Assembly (NCBI GenBank): GCA_014729315.1
Contig: WJKD01000152.1
Location: forward strand, 1-5,117
Length of the DNA: 5,117 nt
Reading direction: 5' to 3'
Source: Promethearchaeota archaeon
GTDB lineage: Archaea > Asgardarchaeota > Lokiarchaeia > Sigynarchaeales > SOKP01
Below the pieces are notes generated by a model. That model did not search any database and was not told the origin of the DNA. It saw nothing but the letters and a program-made list of their open reading frames with translations. A program made the position numbers and the translations under genes. Shown in pieces: positions 1 through 5,117 of the stretch (its first letter is position 1; the number at the start of each line of letters is the position of its first letter).

Positions 1-99
1 ATCGGTCTAATCATACTAACCACAAATCAAGGGATAATGACGCTCCAAGAGGCAGAAGAGAAAAAAATTGGTGGTATGACCTTATGTTATATTTATTAA
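1..99 (+). CDS. rps8: Small ribosomal subunit protein uS8, C-terminal fragment
   Basis: This is the last 32 codons of uS8 (S8; S15a in eukaryotes), cut by the left window edge. Reading frame 1 is open from base 1 to a TAA at 97-99. It encodes a tail with the features of archaeal/eukaryotic uS8: a hydrophobic strand (IGLIILTT), then [16 protein letters not shown], then a short aromatic end (CYIY). Family knowledge: archaeal and eukaryotic uS8 share a 'T-x-x-G-[IL]-M-x-x-x-E-A' stretch followed by a basic residue pair, GG and a hydrophobic terminus. uS8 binds the central domain of 16S rRNA and is an early assembly protein of the 30S subunit. Its place directly before uL6 is the standard spc-operon order. 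The call rests on a short stretch, but the motif and the gene order agree. Confidence 0.9.
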   Translation: MGLIILTTNQGIMTLQEAEEKKIGGMTLCYIY

Positions 100-122
100 A
101 ATTTTTGAAAATATCATTATCC

Positions 123-128
123 GGGGGT
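123..128 (+). promoter_or_regulatory. Ribosome binding site of uL6
   Basis: GGGGGT lies 8 bases before the ATG at 137. It is a partial match to the archaeal Shine-Dalgarno consensus GGAGGTGA and stands out in an otherwise AT-rich spacer. It supports translation of uL6 starting at 137. Confidence 0.55.
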
Positions 129-136
129 AAATAGAA

Positions 137-718
137 ATGGTTAAAGTAGCGTTTTTTGACGAGCATTTAGACATACCCGAGGAAGTGAATGTAAAAGTAG
201 AAGGTAACAATCAAATTACAGTGGAGGGTCCAGAAGGTGGGCCAATCACCAAAGACTTTTCGCACGCTCGAGGTATCAGAATTAATGTTGAGGGAGATAA
301 AATTTATTTTAGAGCAGATTTTCCCCGTAATACTACCCTCTCATTAGTGAACACAATCATTAATATCATTAAGAACCTTATTGTTGGGGTTCAAAAAAAT
401 TACAAATATGTATCTAAAGTGTGCTACTCTCACTTTCCATGCTCTGTAAGAGCGGATGAGAGAAAAAAGATAGTCTATGTAGAAAATTTTCTTGGTGAAC
501 GAGCACCCAGAAAAGCAAGATATGGTAAGAATGTAAAAGTTGAAGTAGACGGAGATGATGTCTATTTCATTGGTCCCGACAAAGAAGAATTAGGTCAAGC
601 GGCGGCAAATGTAAAAAGAAGTTGCCGTATACGCAAAAAAGATCCACGGGTATTTCAAGATGGAGTATACCTTTTTCGAATCCAACATGGCGATGAAATT
701 ACCTGGCAAATAAAATAA
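137..718 (+). CDS. rpl6: Large ribosomal subunit protein uL6
   Basis: uL6 (L6; L9 in eukaryotes) is a two-domain protein of the large subunit that sits near the sarcin-ricin loop and the factor-binding site. The product has 193 residues, slightly above the usual archaeal length of about 180. Residues 1-80 form the first alpha/beta repeat, which holds ITVEGPEGGPITKDF, the strand-turn pattern 'V-x-G-P-x-G' of the family. The linking helix leads into VGVQKNYKYVSKVCYSHFP (about 83-101). The second repeat contains VYVENFLGERAPRK. It ends with QAAANVKRSCRIRKKDPRVF and DGVYLF, which correspond to the well-conserved eukaryote/archaeal C-terminal block (compare 'RNKDIRKFLDGIYV' in eukaryotic L9). The ATG at 137 has a G-rich binding site 8 bases upstream, and the N-terminus begins right at the first domain, so the start is secure. 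The gap to uS8 is 37 bases and to eL32 27 bases. The product is intact. Confidence 0.97.
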   Translation: MVKVAFFDEHLDIPEEVNVKVEGNNQITVEGPEGGPITKDFSHARGIRINVEGDKIYFRADFPRNTTLSLVNTIINIIKNLIVGVQKNYKYVSKVCYSHFPCSVRADERKKIVYVENFLGERAPRKARYGKNVKVEVDGDDVYFIGPDKEELGQAAANVKRSCRIRKKDPRVFQDGVYLFRIQHGDEITWQIK

Positions 719-745
719 TACAAATAAATAAAGAGTTGAGAACCT

Positions 746-1270
746 ATGGTTCAAGATAAAAAGCGATTGATGGAAATAAGAAAAAAGATGAAAAAGAAGC
801 GACCTAAATTTCGCAGAGTAGAATCCTGGCGTTACAAAAGAGTAAAAAATTCTTGGAGAAAAGCAAGAGGAATTGATAGTAAAACGAGAAGAAAAAGTAA
901 ATCAGGAGTAAAATCACCTAATGTTGGCTATAGAACGCCGAAAAAAATAAGGGGCTTACATCCTTCCGGTTACGAAGAAGTAAGAGTAATCACTAAAAAA
1001 GATTTGGAAGATCTGAATCCTAAAACGCAAGCAATTAAAATCTCGGGACGATTAGGTGCCAAAAAACGACTCGAATTAATTGAACTTGCGAATAATATGA
1101 ATATCAAAATTTTAAATATCGGTGCCGCTCAGAGAGAAATGGAAGAGTTTGAAGCGTTATTAGAGACTCCCATTGAGGAACTTGGAGAAGAAGAGTATTA
1201 TGAAGACGATGAATACTTCGACGAAGAAGATTTAGAAGATTATTACGATGATGAAGAAACAGAGGAATAA
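746..1270 (+). CDS. rpl32e: Large ribosomal subunit protein eL32 with acidic C-terminal tail
   Basis: eL32 is found only in archaea and eukaryotes and binds domain II rRNA of the large subunit. The conserved core covers about residues 17-125. It begins KKRPKFRRVESWRYKRV, continues with SWRKARGIDSKTRRK, then SPNVGYRTPKKIRGLHPSGY (57-76), and closes with the strand-helix-strand part containing ISGRLGAKKRLELIELA and the buried strand IKILNI. Archaeal members are variable in length, but the core normally ends close to this point. Here about 44 more residues follow (131-174). They contain 26 Asp/Glu, no Lys or Arg, and five Tyr, four of them in YY pairs. The tail lies in the same open frame with no sign of a frameshift, and the TAA is followed by a normal 31-base gap to eL19, so it looks genuine rather than a read-through artefact. 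The ATG at 746 has only a weak purine motif (GAG, 5 bases upstream). Its role is unknown; shielding the very basic core or binding a basic partner are guesses. Confidence 0.95.
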   Translation: MVQDKKRLMEIRKKMKKKRPKFRRVESWRYKRVKNSWRKARGIDSKTRRKSKSGVKSPNVGYRTPKKIRGLHPSGYEEVRVITKKDLEDLNPKTQAIKISGRLGAKKRLELIELANNMNIKILNIGAAQREMEEFEALLETPIEELGEEEYYEDDEYFDEEDLEDYYDDEETEE

Positions 1271-1301
1271 AACAAAATCAAAATCATAAATGTGAGAAAA
1301 T

Positions 1302-1757
1302 ATGAATTTACGCGCTCAAAAAAGAATGGCAGCAGAACTATTAAATTGTGGAGAAAATAGAGTGTACTTTGATCCCTATTTAATAGAAGATATAAAAATG
1401 GCAATAACCCGAGAGGACATAAGAAACTTAATAAAACAAGGAGTTATACAAAAGAAATATAAAAAGGGAATCTCTAATTACCGAACTAAACTAAGGAGTA
1501 ATCGTAAGAAGAAAGGGCTGGCACGCGGGTTAGGAAAAAGGAAAGGACCGAAAGGCGCACGAACTCCCAAAAAGAAGGCGTGGATGGGACGTATAAGACC
1601 GTTAAGAAGAGAGTTGAAAAAATTGCGGGACCGAAAACTTATAACAAAAGCGACTTATCGGAAGTTATACTTAAACGCTAAAGGAGGTATGTTTGACAGC
1701 GTTGCCCAATTAAATAGATATATTCGAGATAAAGAATTATTAAGGAGAGGACGATAA
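1302..1757 (+). CDS. rpl19e: Large ribosomal subunit protein eL19
   Basis: eL19 is an archaeal/eukaryotic large-subunit protein that makes a bridge to the small subunit and lies near the exit-tunnel side. The product has 151 residues, the usual archaeal length, and lacks the long extra C-terminal helix of eukaryotic L19. The N-terminal helical domain reads LRAQKRMAAELLNCGENRVY followed by DP, close to the family's 'Q-[KR]-R-[LM]-A-A-x-[IL]-L-x-C-G-x-N-R-V-x-x-D-P'. ITREDIRNLIKQGVI at about 35-49 is the conserved second helix segment. Residues 67-95 are the basic rRNA-binding extension (NRKKKGLARGLGKRKGPKGA), which matches the signature region, although the usual G-S-R-K-G is G-K-R-K-G here. 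WMGRIRPLRRELKKLRD starts the C-terminal helices. The ATG at 1302 has GTGA 6 bases upstream (1292-1295). The stop TAA directly abuts the start of uL18. Confidence 0.96.
   Translation: MNLRAQKRMAAELLNCGENRVYFDPYLIEDIKMAITREDIRNLIKQGVIQKKYKKGISNYRTKLRSNRKKKGLARGLGKRKGPKGARTPKKKAWMGRIRPLRRELKKLRDRKLITKATYRKLYLNAKGGMFDSVAQLNRYIRDKELLRRGR
1742..1750 (+). promoter_or_regulatory. Ribosome binding site of uL18 inside the eL19 coding region
   Basis: AAGGAGAGG lies 7 bases before the uL18 ATG at 1758 and is the strongest Shine-Dalgarno-like match in the window. It also encodes the last residues of eL19. Because eL19 ends TAA immediately before the ATG, the two genes are probably translationally coupled. 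Confidence 0.7.
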
Positions 1758-2351
1758 ATGGCACACGGACCGCGATATAGAATTCCTTTTAGGAGAAGGA
1801 AACAAGGAAAGACGAATTATCACAAGAGATTGGATCTCTTAAAATCTGGAAAATTAAGATTAATTATTAGAACCTCAAATAAACATACCATCGTTCAATT
1901 TATTAAATCTCAAAAGGGTGGAGATAAAATATTGGTTTCTGCCTATTCAGACGAACTTACCAAAAAGTTTGGTTATAAAGCAAACACTGGAAATATTCCT
2001 GCGGCATATATGACTGGATATTTAGCCGCTCTTAGAGCAAAGAAAGCGAATATTGAAGATGTTATCTTAGATCTGGGCAGTTTTAACAAGAGAAATCGAG
2101 TGCTCGCTGCGTTTAAAGGAGTTCTTGACGGTGGAATTGAAATCCCTCATCGAGAGGAATTCTTTCCAGAAGGGCTAGAGGAAAGAATAGATGGTTCCCA
2201 TATCGAAAACTACGCAAAAACCGTAAAGAAAAACGATCCTGAAAGGTTTCAAAAACTCTTTTCGGGATATTTGAAGAAAAATAAGATTGATCCCCTTAAG
2301 ATTAGTCAGATTGTTTCTTCGACAAAAAAACAAATAGAAAGTAAGTTATAA
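1758..2351 (+). CDS. rpl18: Large ribosomal subunit protein uL18
   Basis: uL18 (L18; L5 in eukaryotes) binds 5S rRNA together with uL5 and forms the central protuberance of the large subunit. The product has 197 residues, typical of archaeal members and far longer than the roughly 120 of bacterial L18. The N-terminal RNA-binding tail is MAHGPRYRIPFRRRKQGKTN followed by YHKRL, with the 'F-R-R-R-x-x-x-K-T-[ND]-Y' archaeal/eukaryotic pattern. The alpha/beta core includes LRLIIRTSNKHTIVQFI (33-49) and ANTGNIPAAYMTGYLAALRA (75-94), where related proteins have N-x-P-A-A-Y-x-T-G. LDGGIEIPHREEFFPEGLEE (123-142), followed by RIDGSHI, is the block after the core shared with eukaryotic L5. The last 45 or so residues form a Lys-rich helical tail. 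The ATG abuts the eL19 stop and has a strong binding site, so the start is firm. Sixteen bases separate it from uS5. Confidence 0.97.
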   Translation: MAHGPRYRIPFRRRKQGKTNYHKRLDLLKSGKLRLIIRTSNKHTIVQFIKSQKGGDKILVSAYSDELTKKFGYKANTGNIPAAYMTGYLAALRAKKANIEDVILDLGSFNKRNRVLAAFKGVLDGGIEIPHREEFFPEGLEERIDGSHIENYAKTVKKNDPERFQKLFSGYLKKNKIDPLKISQIVSSTKKQIESKL

Positions 2352-2367
2352 AAAAATCACGATTAAT

Positions 2368-2982
2368 ATGAGTCGCAATAAACGAGTCGAGGAGGAATGG
2401 ATTCCAAGAACTAAGCTTGGAGAATTAGTAAAAGAAGGACTAATTGATTTACCTCGAATTTTTCAAAATAACTTAGTAGTGAAAGAACGAGAGATCGTTG
2501 ATATATTAATTCCGCAACTTAAGGAAGATGTCATTACAATCAAGATGGTTCAACAGATGACCGCAAGCGGTCAACGTTCGAGATTTAAAGCCGTTGTGAT
2601 TGTCGGTGCTGACGGTTTCTTAGGTATGGCATCTGCAAAAAGCAAAGAAGTGGGCCCGGCAATTCGAAAAGCAATCGAAAAAGCTAAACTCTCCGTCATC
2701 CCTGTTATGAGGGGATGTGGAAGCGGAGAATGTGGATGTGGCGGGAATCACAGCATTCCATTTAGAACAGAAGGGAAATGCGGAAGCGTTCGAATCCAAC
2801 TTATTCCCGCACCTGCAGGAGTAGGATTAGCGTGTGCGGATAAAGTAAAGCAAGTTTTAAAGTTGTGCGGCATCGAAGATATCTGGAGTCAGACTTTTGG
2901 TGATACAAGAACTTCAGAAAATATAGTTAAAGCAACTGTCGATAGTTTACGGAACGCACACAAATATAATTTTAACTTATAA
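2368..2982 (+). CDS. rps5: Small ribosomal subunit protein uS5
   Basis: uS5 (S5; S2/RPS2 in eukaryotes) sits in the body of the small subunit near the mRNA entry site and contributes to decoding accuracy. The product has 204 residues, a normal archaeal length. EEEWIPRTKLGELVKEGLI near the N-terminus is the archaeal/eukaryotic start of the domain. Residues 57-95 form the double-stranded RNA-binding fold with the core signature SGQRSRFKAVVIVGADGFLG. AIRKAIEKAKLSVIPVMRG follows. The loop at 117-128 carries Cys117, Cys122, Cys124 and His128, with Cys138 after it. This Cys-rich 'R-G-C-G-S-x-E-C-G-C-G' loop is typical of archaeal uS5 and could bind a metal. The second domain holds GSVRIQLIPAPAGVGLACAD and ends with FGDTRTSENIVKATVDSL. 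The ATG at 2368 has no clear Shine-Dalgarno match in the 16-base gap, so it may depend on translation of uL18. Confidence 0.97.
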   Translation: MSRNKRVEEEWIPRTKLGELVKEGLIDLPRIFQNNLVVKEREIVDILIPQLKEDVITIKMVQQMTASGQRSRFKAVVIVGADGFLGMASAKSKEVGPAIRKAIEKAKLSVIPVMRGCGSGECGCGGNHSIPFRTEGKCGSVRIQLIPAPAGVGLACADKVKQVLKLCGIEDIWSQTFGDTRTSENIVKATVDSLRNAHKYNFNL

Positions 2983-3000
2983 TCATCGAGTGGTGTATAA

Positions 3001-3528
3001 ATGGCTATGGCAAAGAAAAAATCAAAAGGAAAGGAAGCCGAAGAGGACGCTCCAAAGCTCTATTTTGCAGTTCGGATAAGGGGCTCGCCCGGAATGAAAA
3101 GAAAGATAATGGACACTTTATCCATGTTAAGAATGAATAAGGTTAATCACGGAGTGTTAATATGGGGCGAAAAAAGCTATATGGGAATGCTTCGAAAATG
3201 CAAGGATTATATTGCTTACGGAGAGATAGATCCCACCACGTTAGTACGGCTTTTACGGGTTCGAGGAAGGATTGAAGGAAATAAACCACTCACGGACGAA
3301 CATTTGAATAATTTGACGGATTATAAAACCATTAAAGATTTAGCGAAAGCTCTTCACGAAGGAAAAATTCAATATAAAGAAAAATTTATTTTTAAAATAA
3401 AGCCCGTGTTTCGCTTACATCCTCCAAGAAAAGGTCACCGTAAATCTATTAAGAAATACTACGGAGAAGGAGGCACGCTCGGAAATGTGGGGGTCTATAT
3501 CAACGAACTAATTCATAAGATGTTGTAA
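3001..3528 (+). CDS. rpl30: Large ribosomal subunit protein uL30
   Basis: uL30 (L30; L7 in eukaryotes) is a large-subunit protein contacting 23S rRNA near 5S rRNA. The product has 175 residues, a little above the usual archaeal 150-160 and about three times the bacterial form. Residues 1-18 are a charged extension (MAMAKKKSKGKEAEEDAPKL runs into the domain). The ferredoxin-like core follows: LYFAVRIRGSPGMKRKIMDT (20-39), then LSMLRMNKVNHGVLI. The archaeal-specific C-terminal part contains FRLHPPRKGHRKSIKKYYGE (137-156) followed by GGTLGNVG, matching the family's 'F-R-L-x-P-P-R-x-G' and 'GG-x-L-G-x-x-G' motifs. GGTG at 2992-2995 lies 5 bases before the ATG at 3001. A second in-frame ATG at 3007 would shorten the protein by two residues but is too far from the best binding-site spacing. 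The gap to uS5 is 18 bases and to uL15 25 bases. Confidence 0.96.
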   Translation: MAMAKKKSKGKEAEEDAPKLYFAVRIRGSPGMKRKIMDTLSMLRMNKVNHGVLIWGEKSYMGMLRKCKDYIAYGEIDPTTLVRLLRVRGRIEGNKPLTDEHLNNLTDYKTIKDLAKALHEGKIQYKEKFIFKIKPVFRLHPPRKGHRKSIKKYYGEGGTLGNVGVYINELIHKML

Positions 3529-3544
3529 TTAGGAAAAGAAGAGA

Positions 3545-3548
3545 GTGA
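3545..3548 (+). promoter_or_regulatory. Probable ribosome binding site of uL15
   Basis: GTGA lies 5 bases before the ATG at 3554 and matches the GGTGA part of the archaeal consensus. Two other genes here have a similar motif at the same distance: GTGA before eL19 (1292-1295) and GGTG before uL30 (2992-2995). This suggests the GTG in it is a binding site rather than a start codon. Confidence 0.5.
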
Positions 3549-3553
3549 AAGAG

Positions 3554-4033
3554 ATGAGAAAACATAAGAAGAAGATTCGAAAAAAGCGCGGAACGAGAAC
3601 CGTAGGCTACGGAAGAGTTGGACAACACCGAAAAACCGGTCAAAGAGCTGGTAGAGGGAAAACCACTCAATGGAAAAGTAGTAAAAAATCGTATTATCTC
3701 AAGCAAAAAGAGTTAGGCTTTCCTGACCCTGACTGGAAAAAGGGTAAACAAGGATTTAAGCGGCCGCAAGATATGGTGCGGCTTTCTAAAGTAAATACAA
3801 TCAATGTGAAAGACTTAGATACAAAAATTGAAGATTTAGTTGACCAAGAGATTGCTACGAAATCGGGCAACGCCTACAACATTAACTTAAACAATTTAAA
3901 TGTTCAGAAAATTCTTGGAAGAGGAGAGATTAACAAAAAACTCAATGTGACAGTCAAAAAAGCGTCCAAAAAAGCGGTAGAAAAAATTGAAGCCGCAGGT
4001 GGAAAGGTCAACTTTCTGTTTGAATCGAGTTAA
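3554..4033 (+). CDS. rpl15: Large ribosomal subunit protein uL15
   Basis: uL15 (L15; L27a/L28 in eukaryotes) is a scaffold protein that threads a long basic tail into 23S rRNA. With the ATG at 3554 the product has 159 residues, close to the archaeal norm. Residues 1-45 are the extended basic tail: RKHKKKIRKKRGTRTVGYGR, then VGQHRKTGQRAGRGKTT, matching the archaeal/eukaryotic 'R-G-[ST]-R-T-x-G-[YW]-G-x-x-x-Q-H-R-x-x-G' pattern. VNTINVKDLD opens the globular domain. The C-terminal signature is KILGRGEINKKLNVTVKKAS (119-138), followed by KKAVEKIEAAGGKV. An in-frame GTG at 3545 would add Met-Lys-Glu. The ATG is preferred because family members begin right at the basic tail and because GTGA at 3545-3548 is well placed as its binding site. 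It is the last ribosomal gene of the cluster; T-runs follow directly after the stop. Confidence 0.95.
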   Translation: MRKHKKKIRKKRGTRTVGYGRVGQHRKTGQRAGRGKTTQWKSSKKSYYLKQKELGFPDPDWKKGKQGFKRPQDMVRLSKVNTINVKDLDTKIEDLVDQEIATKSGNAYNINLNNLNVQKILGRGEINKKLNVTVKKASKKAVEKIEAAGGKVNFLFESS

Positions 4034-4048
4034 TTTTTTTCATTTTTT
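4034..4048 (+). terminator. Poly-T transcription terminator after uL15
   Basis: Immediately after the uL15 TAA come seven T (4034-4040), then CA, then six T (4043-4048). Archaeal RNA polymerase terminates at such T-runs in the non-template strand, often without a hairpin, and no hairpin is seen before this one. The position at the end of the cluster, before a 196-base gap, fits the end of the operon transcript. Confidence 0.6.
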
Positions 4049-4105
4049 CCTAATATCTGTATTTCAAGCTATTTTTGATTCTAAAATTAGCATCTATCTC
4101 AATAG

Positions 4106-4117
4106 GAAAGTATAAAA
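4106..4117 (+). promoter_or_regulatory. Candidate archaeal BRE/TATA promoter for the TPR gene
   Basis: GAAAG followed directly by TATAAAA resembles a purine-rich TFB recognition element next to a TATA box. Transcription would then start near 4140, giving a leader of roughly 90 bases before the ATG at 4230. TTATTTAAAA at 4151-4160 and TATAATA at 4181-4187 are alternatives that would give shorter leaders. The choice among them cannot be settled by eye. Confidence 0.35.
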
Positions 4118-4229
4118 TAACAAAAATTTTTCCCGTATCCTCGATACTAATTATTTAAAATTCCGTATTTTTATAGGTATTATAATAGAAAAATTAAGTA
4201 ATTCTTTAATAGAATATTTGGTAATTAAA

Positions 4230-5117
4230 ATGGCTAACGCAAAAACTCTCATTGAGAAAGCTAAAAAACTGTTTGACAAACAGCGATATCACGAAGCGAT
4301 TAAAATTTACGAAGACGCTCTTGAAATTGAACCCAAGAATGTAGATGTCTTAATTGAAATTGGGCTAGCTCATCGGCATTTAGAGCAATATGCTGAGGCG
4401 ATTATATATTACGAAAAAGCCCTCAAATACGATTCCAAAAATAAAGTGGCTCTTAATAATATTGGTTACGCAAGAGAATGTGGAGGAGATATCGAGGGCG
4501 CTAAAGAGATGTATTTAAAATCCTTAGAAATTGATCCCGCCTATGAAATACCCCTTGTAAATCTAGCAAAAATTTACAACGATAACGGCCAATGGAATAA
4601 GTCTATTGAGATTTATAAGAATGCACTGGAAGAAGAGCCTTTTAATGTGGCAAATTGGATTGATCTCGGAAGAGCGTATCGATTTATGGAAGATTACGGC
4701 AATGCGATTAAAAGTGACAAACAAGCTTTAAAGTTGGATCCTAATTCTAAGATCGCATGGAATAATATCGGTTTTGTTTATTATAAAACTGGCGAAATTT
4801 TAAAAGCGATTGAAGCGTACATAAAATCTCTTCAAATTGATTGGTTATACGATTTACCCTATTCAAATTTAATTAATCTCCATAAAGAACTTATTAAAAA
4901 AGAGGATACGGATGCGATAATTTGGTTAAAAGTAGCTGATGCTTTTTTCGTAGCTAGAGAATATAGAAGAGCTTTACACGCTTGTAATAAAGCTTTGAAA
5001 ATCAATTCTGAGATGACTGAAGCTTCTAAACTTTATGATGAAATATTAGAAGTAAAAACTAAAATTGACATGCGCCCCTACTTAGAAAAGATTGTGGAAT
5101 CGGCTCTAAACTTGTTC
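4230..5117 (+). CDS. Tetratricopeptide-repeat protein, N-terminal part (runs off window)
   Basis: The frame is open for 296 codons from the ATG at 4230 to the window end, with no stop. It consists mostly of 34-residue TPR units in register: residues 4-37, 38-71, 72-105, 106-139, 140-173 and 174-207. Each shows the pattern of a small or Gly residue at position 8, an aromatic at 11 or 24, Ala/Ser at 20 and often a Pro near 32 (for example ALEIEPKN, SLEIDPAY, ALEEEPFN, ALKLDPNS). Residues 208-228 are shorter and irregular, then a further unit follows at 229-262 (AIIWLKVADAFFVAREYRRA, then LHACNKALKINSE). TPRs form a superhelical scaffold for protein-protein binding. No signal peptide or membrane segment is seen, so it is probably cytosolic. 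The partner and role are unknown; a C-terminal domain beyond 296 could change the picture. The binding site is weak (GGT at 4220-4222). A T-rich terminator and its own promoter candidate separate it from the ribosomal operon. Confidence 0.9.
   Translation, partial: MANAKTLIEKAKKLFDKQRYHEAIKIYEDALEIEPKNVDVLIEIGLAHRHLEQYAEAIIYYEKALKYDSKNKVALNNIGYARECGGDIEGAKEMYLKSLEIDPAYEIPLVNLAKIYNDNGQWNKSIEIYKNALEEEPFNVANWIDLGRAYRFMEDYGNAIKSDKQALKLDPNSKIAWNNIGFVYYKTGEILKAIEAYIKSLQIDWLYDLPYSNLINLHKELIKKEDTDAIIWLKVADAFFVAREYRRALHACNKALKINSEMTEASKLYDEILEVKTKIDMRPYLEKIVESALNLF

Larger units (their letters stand above)
4034..4229. other. Intergenic region between the ribosomal operon and the TPR gene
   Basis: This very AT-rich gap of 196 bases is the largest non-coding stretch here. 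After the T-runs it holds a candidate promoter (see separate entry) and other TATA-like stretches at 4151-4160 and 4180-4187. Four short inverted repeats are present: a 10-base palindrome of A5T5 at 4122-4131, a possible 5-bp stem with CTC loop (GTATC/GATAC) at 4135-4147, a palindrome TATTATAATA at 4178-4187, and ATTCT/AGAAT arms around a 5-base spacer at 4201-4215. In such base composition several of these are expected by chance. I see no tRNA, no C/D-box RNA pair and no open frame of note. Confidence 0.5.

Noticed and set aside
100..136. Possible internal promoter between uS8 and uL6 (AT-rich stretch)
   Set aside because: The stretch is only 37 bases long and no TATA box stands at a useful distance with a purine-rich element; AT-richness alone is normal in this sequence.
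1136..1270. Frameshift or gene fusion as the source of the eL32 tail
   Set aside because: The frame is continuous, there is no second conserved domain, and the spacing to eL19 is normal; a low-complexity extension is the simpler explanation.
3001..3009. Alternative uL30 start at the second ATG (3007)
   Set aside because: GGTG at 2992-2995 is better spaced for the ATG at 3001, and the difference is only two residues.
3500..3706. Open frame of 68 codons on the - strand across the uL30-uL15 junction
   Set aside because: It lies opposite two well-supported ribosomal protein genes, resembles no known family, and its Ser/Leu/Phe-rich composition is what the reverse complement of Lys/Arg/Gly codons gives.
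4034..4229. tRNA, small RNA or riboswitch in the intergenic gap
   Set aside because: No cloverleaf, C/D-box pair or GC-rich structured element is visible; the stems present are at most 5 bp.
1..5117. CRISPR array, insertion sequence, toxin-antitoxin or defence genes
   Set aside because: There are no direct repeats with spacers, no transposase-like frames and no recognisable defence domains; almost all of the window is ribosomal genes and a TPR gene.

Overview
The window is an AT-rich segment carrying the distal half of an archaeal 'spc' ribosomal-protein operon, all on the + strand, followed by the start of an unrelated tetratricopeptide-repeat (TPR) gene. The order is uS8 (3' end only), uL6, eL32, eL19, uL18, uS5, uL30, uL15. 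Having eL32 and eL19 between uL6 and uL18 is the archaeal arrangement and rules out a bacterial origin. The proteins are archaeal/eukaryotic in type: uS5 has the archaeal Cys-rich loop, uL30 has the long archaeal C-terminal part, and uL6 ends in a eukaryote-like block. AT-rich composition, Lys-rich proteins and a cytosolic TPR gene next door would fit an Asgard archaeon, but other AT-rich archaea cannot be excluded from sequence alone.

Layout: 1-99 is the C-terminus of uS8. 137-718 is uL6, 746-1270 eL32, 1302-1757 eL19, 1758-2351 uL18, 2368-2982 uS5, 3001-3528 uL30 and 3554-4033 uL15. Gaps inside the cluster are 0 to 37 bases, with no convincing internal promoter or terminator, so it reads as one transcript. 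4034-4229 is the only sizeable non-coding gap. It opens with two T-runs that look like an archaeal terminator and then holds several TATA-like motifs and short AT-rich palindromes. 4230-5117 is a TPR protein that runs off the window without a stop.

Functionally, the cluster supplies six large-subunit proteins (uL6, eL32, eL19, uL18, uL30, uL15) and two small-subunit proteins (uS8, uS5). The TPR gene appears to be a separate transcription unit with no evident ribosomal role.

Most of the window is ordinary core translation machinery, and I see no sign of a new defence or mobile system. The points most worth a second look are a long Tyr-dotted acidic tail on eL32, the absence of secY directly after uL15, and a start-codon problem in uL15, where the nearest upstream GTG is probably part of the ribosome binding site.
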